A DNA stretch of 30,667 bases. Origin: a virus. A program made the translations under genes and the position numbers. The stretch is from positions 1 to 30,667 of the IMG/VR virus record IMGVR_UViG_3300034082_000159. One strand, written 5' to 3'. Shown in pieces: positions 21,200-29,734 of this stretch (within the stretch, counting starts at the first letter, position 1; each line of letters starts with the position of its first letter). The notes beneath the pieces were generated by a model. The model searched no databases, was not told the origin of the DNA, and saw nothing but the letters and a program-made list of their open reading frames with translations.

Positions 21200-21790
21200 T
21201 TATTTATTAATTTCAGCATTACTTATTATTGATTTAATTTTTTCAATTAATTCTAATTCTTTTTCTTGTTGTAAAGACATTTCTAATTTATCAGCAAAGT
21301 AACCTTCGATTGAAAAACCTTTTACTTTACCTGTTTTAACAAAGTCATTCCAAATAGTATCGTTATTAACTTTCATTGAAACTACCCAAGAGCCTACTGG
21401 TGCATCTAAACCATATTTTTTAGATTTATCCATTTCTGCATCTTCAACAATCCAAGATTCTACAATACTTAAATCTTTTAATTCTTTTTGATGTTCTAAT
21501 GTAGCGTTGTTTTGATTTGAGTTCATTAAAAACAATTCACTTGCTTTGCGTACTGTTTCATCTGAAAAGAAAATGTAATATTCATCGTTACCATTTCTTC
21601 TATAAATGTGCTTGTTAGGAATTAAAGCGGCACCCATTAAAATACGTTTTTCATCATCAACTTTTGCTAAAGCTAATTGTTGATTTAATGAAACAAAGTT
21701 AGATTCTATTGCAGGAAATTCTACTATTGAAACAGCATCTACCCCTGAAAGTTCTTCGTTTTCGTCTATTATTAGTTCTATTATCTTCAT
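21200..21790 (-). CDS. XkdF-like prohead protease
   Basis: A 196-aa protein whose core, SIVESWIVED (108-117), PVGSWVVSMKVNND (131-144) and GKVKGFSIEGYF (154-165), matches the XkdF family of putative phage serine proteases. A possible catalytic His100 (ATLEHQ) and Ser160 (GFSIEG) fit the herpes-like prohead protease arrangement. It would process the scaffold and capsid during maturation. It is the first gene after a 215-base non-coding stretch and lies before the scaffold-like and capsid genes. Confidence 0.8.
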   Translation of the reverse strand: MKIIELIIDENEELSGVDAVSIVEFPAIESNFVSLNQQLALAKVDDEKRILMGAALIPNKHIYRRNGNDEYYIFFSDETVRKASELFLMNSNQNNATLEHQKELKDLSIVESWIVEDAEMDKSKKYGLDAPVGSWVVSMKVNNDTIWNDFVKTGKVKGFSIEGYFADKLEMSLQQEKELELIEKIKSIISNAEINK

Positions 21791-22005
21791 ATTATTAAAA
21801 TAAATTAAGTTTTGTTTTGTTTTTTTAACTTTTAATTTAAAGCTATTTTTATTGCATTTAAGCTATTATAATTGTTTTTAATATACTATATTGTTTTTTT
21901 AAAGTTTTTTAATTTAACGTAAAACCCTAATAAAATCAATACTTTACAACGCAAGTTTTTATTTATAGTATATTATTGTTTTAATAGTTTTTATTTATAG
22001 TTATA
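21791..22005. other. Non-coding 215-base stretch with repeats before the head genes
   Basis: No plausible frame on either strand. It holds two direct repeats of ACTATAAATAAAAACT (minus strand, 21969-21954 and 22001-21986) 32 bases apart, and an inverted pair TAATATACTATA (21879-21890) and TATAGTATATTA (21964-21975). The first direct repeat overlaps the inverted arm. No TAnnTTTG box is seen. It could hold a promoter or operator for the head operon. Confidence 0.6.
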
Positions 22006-23913
22006 TTAACCCATTGAAGCGTTGTTAATGATATTTCTGTTCAATGCTTGCCCTGTTGTAACCGCACCTGCCACTACATATGCTTGAACTGGTTGCATAT
22101 TTTGTTCTGCCATACCTTGTGCTATTTGATTTGCACCACCTTGACCTATTACATTAAAAGAAGGGGCTGAACCTGCACCTGCACCACCACCCGTTCCTGC
22201 ACCTGCACCACTCGGAGCACCACCACCACCTAAAGCAGAAAGTGCTTTTGATGTAGCTGCTATATTCGCTGCAATACCAATACCTGCAGAAATTTGATTC
22301 ATTACTTTTTTAGTAGCTAAATAAGGTACACCTGCAGGACCCATTAAAGCTGCTGCTGCTGTATCGGCTGCATTGGCTGCTTGTGTACCAATTATAATTC
22401 TTGCAATACCCATAGCACTTTCAGCAATAATTAAACCTTTTTGTATATCTTCATTTCCTTCAAATAAACCTTTTAATAAACTTAAACCACCTTCTATATT
22501 TGATAATGTGGCTTCCTGTATTGCTTTTTTACCTTCTAAAGTTGCTTTTTCTTGTTCTAATATTTTTTCTTTAGTTTGTGTTGCATTAAGAATTAAAGCA
22601 TTGTCAATTTCTTGTTTTTTAGTTTTATATTCTAATTCAGCATCTACCCTTGCTTGTGTTCCTAAAGCTGCAATATTTATATTATTTTGTAACCTTGTTA
22701 GTTCAATGTTTTTTTCTTCTTCTAAATTTGCTCTTTGCTGTTGTAATTTTTTAACCTCATCTTTTTCTAATTCTTCATTAAATTTCTTTTGTTCAATAGC
22801 TAAAGCATTTATACCTTCTATTTCGGTTTTATTTAAATCAACCTTTTCTTTTTGTAATGAAATACTATTTGCAATTTGCTCACTTCGTAAACCTTCAACT
22901 TGTGCTAATACTCCTTGTTTATTACCTAAAGCATTTGTTAATTCTACTTGGCTTTCAATAGTTTTATTTGCAGCATTAGTAGCAGCAGCCGCTTGAACTT
23001 GTAAATCAGCTTGCCTAATCATAGCTTGCTGTTGTTTTTCTAAAACACTTTTTAATTCATCATTTGCTTTAACTCTATCATCAATGCTTAATAAATCATT
23101 ATCCCTAATTTGTCTTAATTTTTCAGCTTGCCTATCATATTGTTCAACTAAACGTGCTTGTTCTGCAGCAGCTAATTTCGCATTGTTTTGTAGTGCTACA
23201 TTTGCTTTTGCTTGTTCATAAGCAGCTTTAACAGATATTTTAGAAACTCCATCAATAGTTCCTTCTACTACAGCACCTACCTCTTTTACAGCACCAACAA
23301 AATTTGTAACTACTTTTTTTCCTGCATCTAAAGCATCTTTACCAACTTGAACAATACTCTCCTTAGTTCCTGAAATTCTTTTATTTAATTCTGCAATTAC
23401 TTTAGGGTCGCCATCACCAAAGAAACTTTGTTCCCAAGCAAGTTTTGCTTCATCAATAGCTAATGAAATACCATAAAAAGCTAATTTTAAAGGAGTTAAA
23501 CCTAAAGTTAATAAACCACTTATTACTTTACCTAAAGAAGAAAAACCATTAGAAGATTTACCAACTTTTTCAATTACTGAAACTAATACATTTACTACTT
23601 GTGTAAATACATTTGTGATAGTTCCCATTACAGCACCAAAAGTATCAGCTACTTTTTGGTTACTCATAAATATTTCTTTTAATGTAGAAAAAGCAGAAAT
23701 TAATAAACCAATTCCCATAGCTTTAATAGCCACACCTGTAGCTTTAAAACCATCCGCTAAAGATTTAGTAGCATCTTGTGTTTTTTCAACATTTTTTTCT
23801 ACTTTTTTAATTTCTTTAGTAGATTCTTCTAAACCTGTATTTAGTTTTTTTACATCTTTAACTAATTCATCAAAATTATTTTTAACTTCTAAATTTACTA
23901 TTTTATTTTCCAT
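22006..23913 (-). CDS. Tail tape measure protein
   Basis: A 635-aa protein: an N-terminal coiled coil (LNTGLEESTKEIKKVEKNVE), a hydrophobic stretch at about 57-84 (GVAIKAMGIGLLISAFSTL), a long Gln/Glu/Ala-rich helical middle from about 235 to 460 (KLAAAEQARLVEQYDRQAEK), a second hydrophobic part near 495-555, and a Gly/Ala-rich tail ending GQGGANQIAQGMAEQN. This is the layout of tape measure proteins. By the usual 0.15 nm per residue, it implies a tail of roughly 95 nm. It overlaps the 48-aa gene before it by 16 bases. Confidence 0.87.
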   Translation of the reverse strand: MENKIVNLEVKNNFDELVKDVKKLNTGLEESTKEIKKVEKNVEKTQDATKSLADGFKATGVAIKAMGIGLLISAFSTLKEIFMSNQKVADTFGAVMGTITNVFTQVVNVLVSVIEKVGKSSNGFSSLGKVISGLLTLGLTPLKLAFYGISLAIDEAKLAWEQSFFGDGDPKVIAELNKRISGTKESIVQVGKDALDAGKKVVTNFVGAVKEVGAVVEGTIDGVSKISVKAAYEQAKANVALQNNAKLAAAEQARLVEQYDRQAEKLRQIRDNDLLSIDDRVKANDELKSVLEKQQQAMIRQADLQVQAAAATNAANKTIESQVELTNALGNKQGVLAQVEGLRSEQIANSISLQKEKVDLNKTEIEGINALAIEQKKFNEELEKDEVKKLQQQRANLEEEKNIELTRLQNNINIAALGTQARVDAELEYKTKKQEIDNALILNATQTKEKILEQEKATLEGKKAIQEATLSNIEGGLSLLKGLFEGNEDIQKGLIIAESAMGIARIIIGTQAANAADTAAAALMGPAGVPYLATKKVMNQISAGIGIAANIAATSKALSALGGGGAPSGAGAGTGGGAGAGSAPSFNVIGQGGANQIAQGMAEQNMQPVQAYVVAGAVTTGQALNRNIINNASMG

Positions 23914-24044
23914 TGTCTTTTTACTTGTTCAAAGCCTTGTTTCCAAGAAGTTACTAATTTATATTTTCCTTTTGCTATTTCTATTACTTCACTTTGTCCG
24001 TAATGTTCGTGTAGTGATAATAATTCTAAAATGTTTTTTATCAT
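23898..24044 (-). CDS. Small protein between tail tip and tape measure genes (48 aa)
   Basis: The frame MIKNILELLSLHEHYGQSEV continues IEIAKGKYKLVTSWKQGFEQ and ends VKRQWKIK. It starts with an ATGA overlap with the 776-aa tail gene and runs into the tape measure gene by 16 bases, so the interval is fully coding. I do not recognise it. A tail-assembly helper is plausible from position. Confidence 0.65.
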   Translation of the reverse strand: MIKNILELLSLHEHYGQSEVIEIAKGKYKLVTSWKQGFEQVKRQWKIK

Positions 24045-26371
24045 ATTGCAGTTTGTAAAAAATTAATGTATTCTGTTTTTTGTAATACACCATCAATGTA
24101 ATATTCAATTCCTATTCTATCAGTTCTATCTGCACCTGAATTAGCAGGTATAGTAACTGTTAGTGTTATATCGTTTACATTATCTAATGTTGGCGTATAA
24201 ACTAAAAAGTTTTCTGCACCTTTTAATGAAAAACTATCATAGTCATTCAAATAAATAACTTCATCTACTACTTGTGCTGTTTTATCTACTTGTACTGTAT
24301 CATAACTTGCGTATCTATAACCTACAGAACTTGCAGCGTTTACACCCCTATAATCTGTAATTAATTCTAAATTAGCTTCGCCTGTAGTTAAATCAATAGT
24401 CATATTATTAATAATATACCTTTTGTTTCTAATTACTAATCTATCATTTAAAGCAATACCTAATGACCTACCTGAACCATTTGTAACAGATGAATTCAAT
24501 AAACTTGTAGGAAACAACGCTTTACATTTAATAACTCTTGTTTTAATATTGTATAAATTATCAATATAGTTTTTATAGTGTCTAAAATACAATCCTTTTG
24601 GTGCTAAAACATTATACCAAGGCGATTGTTCATCACCAAAATTCATAGTCATTAAATGTGAAAATGTTGCATCTGTTGGCAAACTATTATATTCATTTGA
24701 AAATCTAATGTAATTATTTTGATGCGAGTGTCCCGATTCTGTTGTAATATATATTCTATTTGAACCTGTTAAATCAGTAGGCAATTCACCATTGTTATAA
24801 ATCAACATTGGTTTAGGCGTATATGGTTTTAAATCTTTATCTATAATAGTTGCAGTTTCAAAATTATAACCTACAGCACGTTCAAATAAAACATTTTCAA
24901 ATGGTAGTTTAATTTCATAATTTGAACTTTCACTAGAATTAGTATTTGTATAAATTAAATCACCATATTCAGTATTATATAAACCTCTATAAGCGTTGTT
25001 TAAAATGTTATTGCTTTTTTCATATTGAAAATTTATCGCCTTAAATAATTTAGGGCGTTCTATTTCCATTTCATCTGCATAAGTGTATTTTGTTATATCT
25101 AATATTTTACCTGCATTGTAATACATTTCTAAAGGTAGAAATTCAAATGTATTTATATCTTTAGGAATAATCATTAAATTAAACGCCTTTATAATACCAG
25201 TAATAAAATCATTAACAGTAATATCAGGAACATAGTTTTTAATTGCAATATTTGAAACAACTGTTTGGCTCGGGCTTGTGGCTTGTACTAAAATAACTTT
25301 TGAAAAAGCAACAATACCTTCATATTTAACATAAGAAGTAAAACTTGATGAAGTTTCAGAACTAAAGTAAAATCTAAAATTATTTGTTGCAGGATTATCA
25401 GCAAAAGTAGTATTTAAAATATTTAAAGTAGTGTTGCCACTTAAATTGTCATAAGTTGCAAATGGTAAATTATTATCAGTTACAGTTATTCTATAATTAG
25501 TTGATGTTGTAGTAATTACCAATTCAACATAATTTCTTCTAATGCTTGAAGTTGAAAAATCCCAAGTTGTAGATAAAACATTTGTTGTTAAATCTAATAA
25601 AGCAGGTTGTACCCCTGATTTAGCTGTAAAGTCAATTAATAATGGTTCTGATTTATATTGTAATACATCTGCATTTTTAAGATACAAATATAATTTACTC
25701 CATTGGTCTAAGCTAAAGAAACTACCTGTAAAAGTAACACCGTATTTATTTTGTATAAGTTCAAATACTTTACTTGTTGTTATTGCAGGAAATAATTCAT
25801 TCCATTGAATAGCGCCAGCAGTTTGAGTAATATCCTCGTGTGATGCACCTGATTTATAATAAAATTTTCTACGTGAACCAATTAAAGGGTAACTAACTAA
25901 ATAACTAGTTCCTGTAGGGTTTATTCTATTAATTACATTAGTTGAATTATAAGTGTGATTTAAACTACTAAAATCTAAAGTGTTTAATTTATCATCTTTA
26001 AATTTATCTTTTAATTGTGTTAAGTTACCATAAAAAGTAACTGTATAACTTTCAATAAATCCGTTCTTCTTATTTGCTTTTTCTAGTTGTATATTACCTT
26101 TCTTAAATAGAACTGAATTTACTTCTATATAGGCATCATATCTTTTTCTATGGTCGTAACCATTATCTATAGAGCTTTCGTACCAATGTGAAAGTATTTT
26201 ATTATTCTTTTTAGATGCAGGTATTGTAAACGATTGTGTAAAGTCTGTATAGATTTTTCCTAAATCATTAAAATTAGAAACAGCACTTGTAACAGATATT
26301 TTTTCATCGTTAAATAATTCTAATCTTTTTGAAGTTGTGTCTGTATAAATATAAAGTGAAACTACATTCAT
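24041..26371 (-). CDS. Large distal tail protein (tail-tip or Tal-like)
   Basis: A 776-aa beta-rich protein. It starts MNVVSLYIYTDTTSKRLELF, followed by KIYTDFTQSFTIPASKKNNK at about 38-57 and ESYTVTFYGNLTQLKDKFKD. The DFTQSFTxPASKxNNK pattern is one I associate with the large distal tail protein of Bacteroidota siphophages. The middle is rich in Thr and Asn, and the C-terminus ends in a small beta domain (TVTIPANSGADRTDRIGIEY). It probably forms the tail tip or baseplate hub. A membrane-piercing or enzyme domain is not evident. Confidence 0.75.
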   Translation of the reverse strand: MNVVSLYIYTDTTSKRLELFNDEKISVTSAVSNFNDLGKIYTDFTQSFTIPASKKNNKILSHWYESSIDNGYDHRKRYDAYIEVNSVLFKKGNIQLEKANKKNGFIESYTVTFYGNLTQLKDKFKDDKLNTLDFSSLNHTYNSTNVINRINPTGTSYLVSYPLIGSRRKFYYKSGASHEDITQTAGAIQWNELFPAITTSKVFELIQNKYGVTFTGSFFSLDQWSKLYLYLKNADVLQYKSEPLLIDFTAKSGVQPALLDLTTNVLSTTWDFSTSSIRRNYVELVITTTSTNYRITVTDNNLPFATYDNLSGNTTLNILNTTFADNPATNNFRFYFSSETSSSFTSYVKYEGIVAFSKVILVQATSPSQTVVSNIAIKNYVPDITVNDFITGIIKAFNLMIIPKDINTFEFLPLEMYYNAGKILDITKYTYADEMEIERPKLFKAINFQYEKSNNILNNAYRGLYNTEYGDLIYTNTNSSESSNYEIKLPFENVLFERAVGYNFETATIIDKDLKPYTPKPMLIYNNGELPTDLTGSNRIYITTESGHSHQNNYIRFSNEYNSLPTDATFSHLMTMNFGDEQSPWYNVLAPKGLYFRHYKNYIDNLYNIKTRVIKCKALFPTSLLNSSVTNGSGRSLGIALNDRLVIRNKRYIINNMTIDLTTGEANLELITDYRGVNAASSVGYRYASYDTVQVDKTAQVVDEVIYLNDYDSFSLKGAENFLVYTPTLDNVNDITLTVTIPANSGADRTDRIGIEYYIDGVLQKTEYINFLQTAI

Positions 26372-27441
26372 TATAATACGTTGTTAATTAAACTATCTGA
26401 ATATTCAAAATCAATAGTAAAGTTTATATTTTTATCTAATAAATTAGTTTTGTATTGTAACGATTGTGTTTTAATTGTTACAGGTTTTGCATCCAATAAA
26501 ATAGTTTCACTTAACATTAATTCTTTTATAAAAGTATTATACCCTTCAGTTACCCAACCTGTATTACAAGTTATAGTCTGCTTTCCGTTTATGTTAAACG
26601 ATTTATTTGTTCCTTCGTGAGGATTGTAATATATAGCAGAAGGCATTAAATTATATTTACTACCTTGCACATCAATTTTATTAGTTTGTGCCTTAAAGAA
26701 CGTTATTTGTTGCCATCCACCAAGTTTGTTTACATACGTACAATTTACAGGCGTATATTTACATTCTTCTAACTTTTCTGTATAAACTCTATAAATAACA
26801 CTTGCGACATCACTTTCAATTTCACAAAAAGCAGAATTATTAAAAGCTAATGGAACTTTATAATTAAAATAATCTGTTGAACCACCACTTAAAATAACAG
26901 TTGAATTTAATAAAGTACCTGCGGCATTAAAATAGCTAATTACATAATCATTTGCAGGTTCACGTTTTACTAAAAAATTTAAAGATGGTATATTATTGTA
27001 ATATTGTATTTTATTATTTAAGTTGTTTGAAGCACCTAATAATATATAATCTTCATCATCGGTAGTGTTGAAATTGAAACCATCTACAACTTCTGAATAA
27101 GCATTAATACCAAGATATAATTGAGTATCTAATAAAGTAAATGCACCTGATACATTTTTATATGTTTTTACTTTTACAAAACACCATTCGTTATTACCTG
27201 CTACAGCAGGCGTTGTTCCATAAACAGGTACAATATGATTAACATATTCTAATATATAAGGCGATATATTATAGTTAGTTTCTATTTGTGATGCAGAAGG
27301 AATATTAGAACTTAAAATATAAGTTGGCGTTGTAGGTTCTGTTGTACCTTTATTCCAAATAAACAATTCTACTTTACTACCTGTTTGCCCTGCTTCAGAT
27401 ATTATTATTTGATATGGACTTCTTGCACTTATTACTTTCAT
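26371..27441 (-). CDS. Distal tail protein (Dit-position)
   Basis: A 356-aa beta-rich protein: MKVISARSPYQIIISEAGQT, VVDGFNFNT, then CKYTPVNCTYVNKLGGWQQI followed by TFFKAQTNKID. The CKYxPVxxxYVNKxGxxQxxxFFK segment near 228-250 recalls a conserved core of tail proteins in Bacteroidota phages. By position, between the tail terminator/gp10 genes and the large tip protein, it could be the Dit ring. It overlaps the next start by one base. Confidence 0.7.
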   Translation of the reverse strand: MKVISARSPYQIIISEAGQTGSKVELFIWNKGTTEPTTPTYILSSNIPSASQIETNYNISPYILEYVNHIVPVYGTTPAVAGNNEWCFVKVKTYKNVSGAFTLLDTQLYLGINAYSEVVDGFNFNTTDDEDYILLGASNNLNNKIQYYNNIPSLNFLVKREPANDYVISYFNAAGTLLNSTVILSGGSTDYFNYKVPLAFNNSAFCEIESDVASVIYRVYTEKLEECKYTPVNCTYVNKLGGWQQITFFKAQTNKIDVQGSKYNLMPSAIYYNPHEGTNKSFNINGKQTITCNTGWVTEGYNTFIKELMLSETILLDAKPVTIKTQSLQYKTNLLDKNINFTIDFEYSDSLINNVL

Positions 27442-27971
27442 TATTTTCTATCTTTTAAATTATAATCTACTATTGTTTCAACATCTTGTCCGAACGCTTT
27501 TATTAAATCTACTTCTATATATTTTTTATATCCTGCTTCAAATGGTTTAGTAAAAAACAAACTTGGTTTAATACCTTTATGAAATATAGAACGAGTAATT
27601 AAATAAGCTGTAGATTCGTAACTTAAAAATCTACCTGTTTTTTTATCTCTAAATTGAAATCCTTTTTGTTTAACCCACTTATTTATTCCTTTTGTTAAAC
27701 CACCTTTTTGACCTGAACCACTGCCAAATTTATAAGGGCTGTTAGGTGCTTTATTAGAACTTGTTTTACCTTTAACACCTAAATCTACAAATGTTCCGTA
27801 ATCGTTCATTTGGAATCCTACAATAGTAAAATTCTTTTCTGTTACTACTTCACCATTTAAACTTTTATATAATGAACTTGTGTTATTGTGTTTTGTTCTC
27901 GTTAAATTGCTTCTTGATTGTTGTATTACATAATCACGAAAGCGTGTAATAACTTTTTCAACTTCTAACAT
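27441..27971 (-). CDS. HK97 gp10-like head-tail or neck protein
   Basis: A 176-aa basic protein: VITRFRDYVIQQSRSNLTRT at 7-26, MNDYGTFVDLGVKGKTSS at 55-72, and the C-terminal PSLFFTKPFEAGYKK. The YGxFVDxGxxG motif plus a terminal P-FF-xxxF helix is characteristic of the HK97 gp10/minor tail group that completes the neck. It overlaps the upstream tail terminator by seven bases. Confidence 0.75.
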   Translation of the reverse strand: MLEVEKVITRFRDYVIQQSRSNLTRTKHNNTSSLYKSLNGEVVTEKNFTIVGFQMNDYGTFVDLGVKGKTSSNKAPNSPYKFGSGSGQKGGLTKGINKWVKQKGFQFRDKKTGRFLSYESTAYLITRSIFHKGIKPSLFFTKPFEAGYKKYIEVDLIKAFGQDVETIVDYNLKDRK

Positions 27972-28420
27972 TTTGTCATTTTGTTTTCAATAGCAATATC
28001 AAAAGTAAATGTAACACCTGCTATTTTGTTTTCAAATCTTTCAGTAAAAAATTCAATGTTTGCAGTACCATTAACCAGTTCATAATCTTCTGCTAATGCA
28101 CCCCTATTTAATACTTCTAAAAATCTATTTGCTACAGCTAATTGTGTGTTTAATACATCCTGTTCATTATCGTTACCCAAAAATATATCTGTAACTTTTG
28201 ATTTACTTTCATCTACAATATCCATACATAAAATAGATATATTATAATTTAATACAGGACCCTGATACGATACTGAATTAACTATAATATGACTTAATGG
28301 AAATATAGTTTGCTTATTTAAATCTACTTTAAATATATCACCTGTAGTTACTGTATTTACAAATATATCTTCTTGTAACTTATTCTTTATTACTTGTGTT
28401 ATTTCGTAAAATGTGCTCAT
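27965..28420 (-). CDS. Tail terminator/completion-like protein
   Basis: A 151-aa protein: MSTFYEITQVIKNKLQEDIF, FPLSHIIVNSVSYQGPVLNY, ISILCMDIVDESKSKVTDI, then LAVANRFLEVLNRG and VTFTFDIAIEN. The helix, four-strand, helix, two-strand order is that of the lambda gpU/SPP1 gp17 tail-terminator fold. Its ATG overlaps the stop of the frameshift product of the preceding gene (TAATG), strong evidence that this product is real. Confidence 0.7.
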   Translation of the reverse strand: MSTFYEITQVIKNKLQEDIFVNTVTTGDIFKVDLNKQTIFPLSHIIVNSVSYQGPVLNYNISILCMDIVDESKSKVTDIFLGNDNEQDVLNTQLAVANRFLEVLNRGALAEDYELVNGTANIEFFTERFENKIAGVTFTFDIAIENKMTKC

Positions 28421-29165
28421 TATCTTTTTTTAATTAAATCCGATTCTATTTTGTTTTTTTGTTTTTCAAATGTTAGGTATGTTAAACACTGGTTAATTGG
28501 TAATTCTGTGATTGTGTCAAATCTTGTAATATCTCCTTGAGCAAGTCCATAGATTGAACTATACCAACCCCATCGTTTTCCGAATTGTGCTGTTGCAGAA
28601 TAGTCTGCATCTGCGTGTTGTTCTCCAAATAGTTCATCGTACTTTTCAATAATTCGTTGCCTAAATTGTAAAAAAAAACATTAGCACCAAATACAACATC
28701 TAAAGGTGCGTGTTTCATTACATCACTATACGTTATACTACCATTGTATTTTTCTATTTCGTATGTATTATTTAAACCCTTCTTTGTAATTGGTCTAAAT
28801 AAAACAGCCATAGCTTTGTGCATATTATCCCAATCACCAATGTATGAATCTAAATCTGTATATTCACCAAAAGTCATATCATCCAAATCAGGAATAAAAC
28901 CAAATTCAACTCCACCAAGTTTAAATCTGTTTATAAACCTATGTGATTTAACATCAAACATTTTACCAAGTGATGCAGTTATTTGTAACACATCCTTATA
29001 TTTAATTTCAGCTACATCTTTTAAATCTATATTGCAGAACGTTTGAACCATTTTCTGATTCATAAATTCAACATCATCATTATCTTTAGCTATCTTTAAG
29101 AACGCTTGGTATTGTGATAACTTAATTTCATTTAATTCTGTTGGTACGCTAATTTCTAATTTCAT
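28420..29165 (-). CDS. Tail assembly chaperone, -1 frameshift product (248 aa)
   Basis: Ribosomes slipping back one base in the T9 run (28678-28670) would join residues 1-165 of the 0 frame to an 83-aa segment starting LQFRQRIIEKYDELFGEQHA, continuing FGKRWGWYSSIYGLAQGD and ending ESDLIKKR. That frame has no ATG, begins right after a stop at 28683-28681, uses the A/T-ending codons typical of the genome, and stops exactly on the next gene's start (TAATG). The paired short and long products resemble lambda G and GT, which coat the tape measure before tube assembly. A sequencing error in the homopolymer would instead make this the only product. Confidence 0.75.
28482..29165 (-). CDS. Tail assembly chaperone, 0-frame product (227 aa)
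   Basis: Starting at MKLEISVPTELNEIKLSQYQ (ATG at 29165; an ATG at 29225 lies beyond a terminator and is rejected), this protein has MVQTFCNIDLKDVAEIKYKD, FGFIPDLDDMTFGEYTDLDS and DNMHKAMAVLFRPITKKG. Past the slippery site it continues YNLGNELLKSTMNYLENN to a stop at 28482. It probably binds the tape measure protein during tail assembly. The last 62 codons share their DNA with the -1 frame and have unusually many G-ending codons, as expected of dual coding or of a non-functional frame. Confidence 0.72.
   Translation of the reverse strand: MKLEISVPTELNEIKLSQYQAFLKIAKDNDDVEFMNQKMVQTFCNIDLKDVAEIKYKDVLQITASLGKMFDVKSHRFINRFKLGGVEFGFIPDLDDMTFGEYTDLDSYIGDWDNMHKAMAVLFRPITKKGLNNTYEIEKYNGSITYSDVMKHAPLDVVFGANVFFYNLGNELLKSTMNYLENNTQMQTILQQHNSENDGVGIVQSMDLLKEILQDLTQSQNYQLTSV
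28670..28678 (-). promoter_or_regulatory. Slippery run (U9) for -1 frameshifting
   Basis: The minus strand reads GTTTTTTTTTAC; the 0-frame codons are GTT TTT TTT TAC. This contains the heptamer U UUU UUU, on which P- and A-site tRNAs can re-pair one base back and continue TTA CAA TTT. RNA polymerase slippage adding one U would give the same frame. Confidence 0.7.
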
Positions 29166-29177
29166 ATTATTGTTTTT

Positions 29178-29188
29178 TATATTAATAA
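29178..29188 (-). promoter_or_regulatory. Weak candidate late promoter element
   Basis: TTATTAATATA on the minus strand, 12 bases from the ATG of the tail chaperone, matching the element at 18743-18753 in sequence and spacing. The A-rich leader AAAAAACAATAAT lies between element and ATG. No TAnnTTTG box is present, so a phage sigma factor could be involved. Confidence 0.28.
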
Positions 29189-29212
29189 CTATTTTGTGAT
29201 ATTGTATTAAAC

Positions 29213-29240
29213 AAAAAAAAGGCACATATTTCTATGCACC
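29213..29240 (-). terminator. Intrinsic terminator after the 68-aa gene
   Basis: The minus-strand transcript pairs GGUGCAU (29240-29234) with AUGUGCC (29227-29221) using two G-U pairs, a six-base loop, then eight U. The G-U pairs make the hairpin stable only in the minus-strand RNA, which gives its direction. Confidence 0.83.
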
Positions 29241-29273
29241 TTAATTAACCAAATTAACTAATCTAAACAAAAT

Positions 29274-29480
29274 TTAATTTTCTATTTCTTCTATTGCTAA
29301 ATCTATTATATCGTTGTATTGTTTTGTAGATAGTATTTCATAAACATCTACACCCTGTATTGATATTATTTCATCTTCAATACAGCTTCCTGTATAATCA
29401 TAATCAGAACCTTCTATATAGAATCCTTTAACTTCAAATTCTATATCACAATAATTAACTGTTACTTTTACTTTTTTCAT
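29274..29480 (-). CDS. Conserved small acidic phage protein (68 aa)
   Basis: It starts MKKVKVTVNYCDIEFEVKGF and contains EIISIQGVDVYEILSTKQYN, then an acidic helix LAIEEIEN. A strand-rich start with an ISxxGVDVxxxLS core is a pattern I have seen in small phage proteins of several hosts, function unknown. It is a single-gene transcription unit between a candidate promoter and a terminator, directly before the tail genes. Confidence 0.72.
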   Translation of the reverse strand: MKKVKVTVNYCDIEFEVKGFYIEGSDYDYTGSCIEDEIISIQGVDVYEILSTKQYNDIIDLAIEEIEN

Positions 29481-29523
29481 TTTTCTTTGTTTTAAATTTT
29501 AACAAATATAATATAAATTTGTT
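29481..29523 (-). promoter_or_regulatory. Promoter with overlapping palindrome and A-rich leader
   Basis: Minus-strand bases 29510-29503 read TATATTTG (TAnnTTTG), 23 bases before the ATG at 29480. The box is part of a 23-base palindrome with arms AACAAAT (29501-29507) and ATTTGTT (29517-29523); the plus strand carries TAAATTTG at 29514-29521, so the site could fire both ways. The leader AAATTTAAAACAAAG matches other A-rich leaders. Confidence 0.48.
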
Positions 29524-29547
29524 ACATAAATTAGTTTTAACAATTAT

Positions 29548-29697
29548 TTAACTTTTCAAATGTTCCGATGCTATTAAGTACATCTTTTGCATTTTCTTAA
29601 TTTCACCTATATTACGTGGTAGGTTTATATTCACTTCTTTACCTGTAGTGTGATGAATATAACATTGTATTGTGGCTATCATTTGTCCGTATGTCAT
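29548..29697 (-). CDS. 49-aa gene, second allele
   Basis: Starts MTYGQMIATIQCYIHHTTGK; differs from the copy at 3-152 by one residue and three silent changes. It is followed downstream by the promoter and 68-aa gene, which shows what lies beyond the left edge of the window if the genome is circular. Confidence 0.75.
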   Translation of the reverse strand: MTYGQMIATIQCYIHHTTGKEVNINLPRNIGEIKKMQKMYLIASEHLKS

Positions 29698-29734
29698 AGT
29701 TAAAAAAAGTCAAGTTTTTTCCATCATTTACTTT

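Noticed and set aside
22373-22996. Plus-strand open frame of 207 codons
   Set aside because: It is antisense to the Ala/Gln-rich helical part of the tape measure gene; its Ser/Phe/Leu/Ala composition is the complement of that repeat-like coding sequence.
29166-29225. 20-residue N-terminal extension of the tail chaperone (ATG at 29225)
   Set aside because: It would start inside the terminator's U-run at 29213-29220; the ATG at 29165 has the usual A-rich leader.
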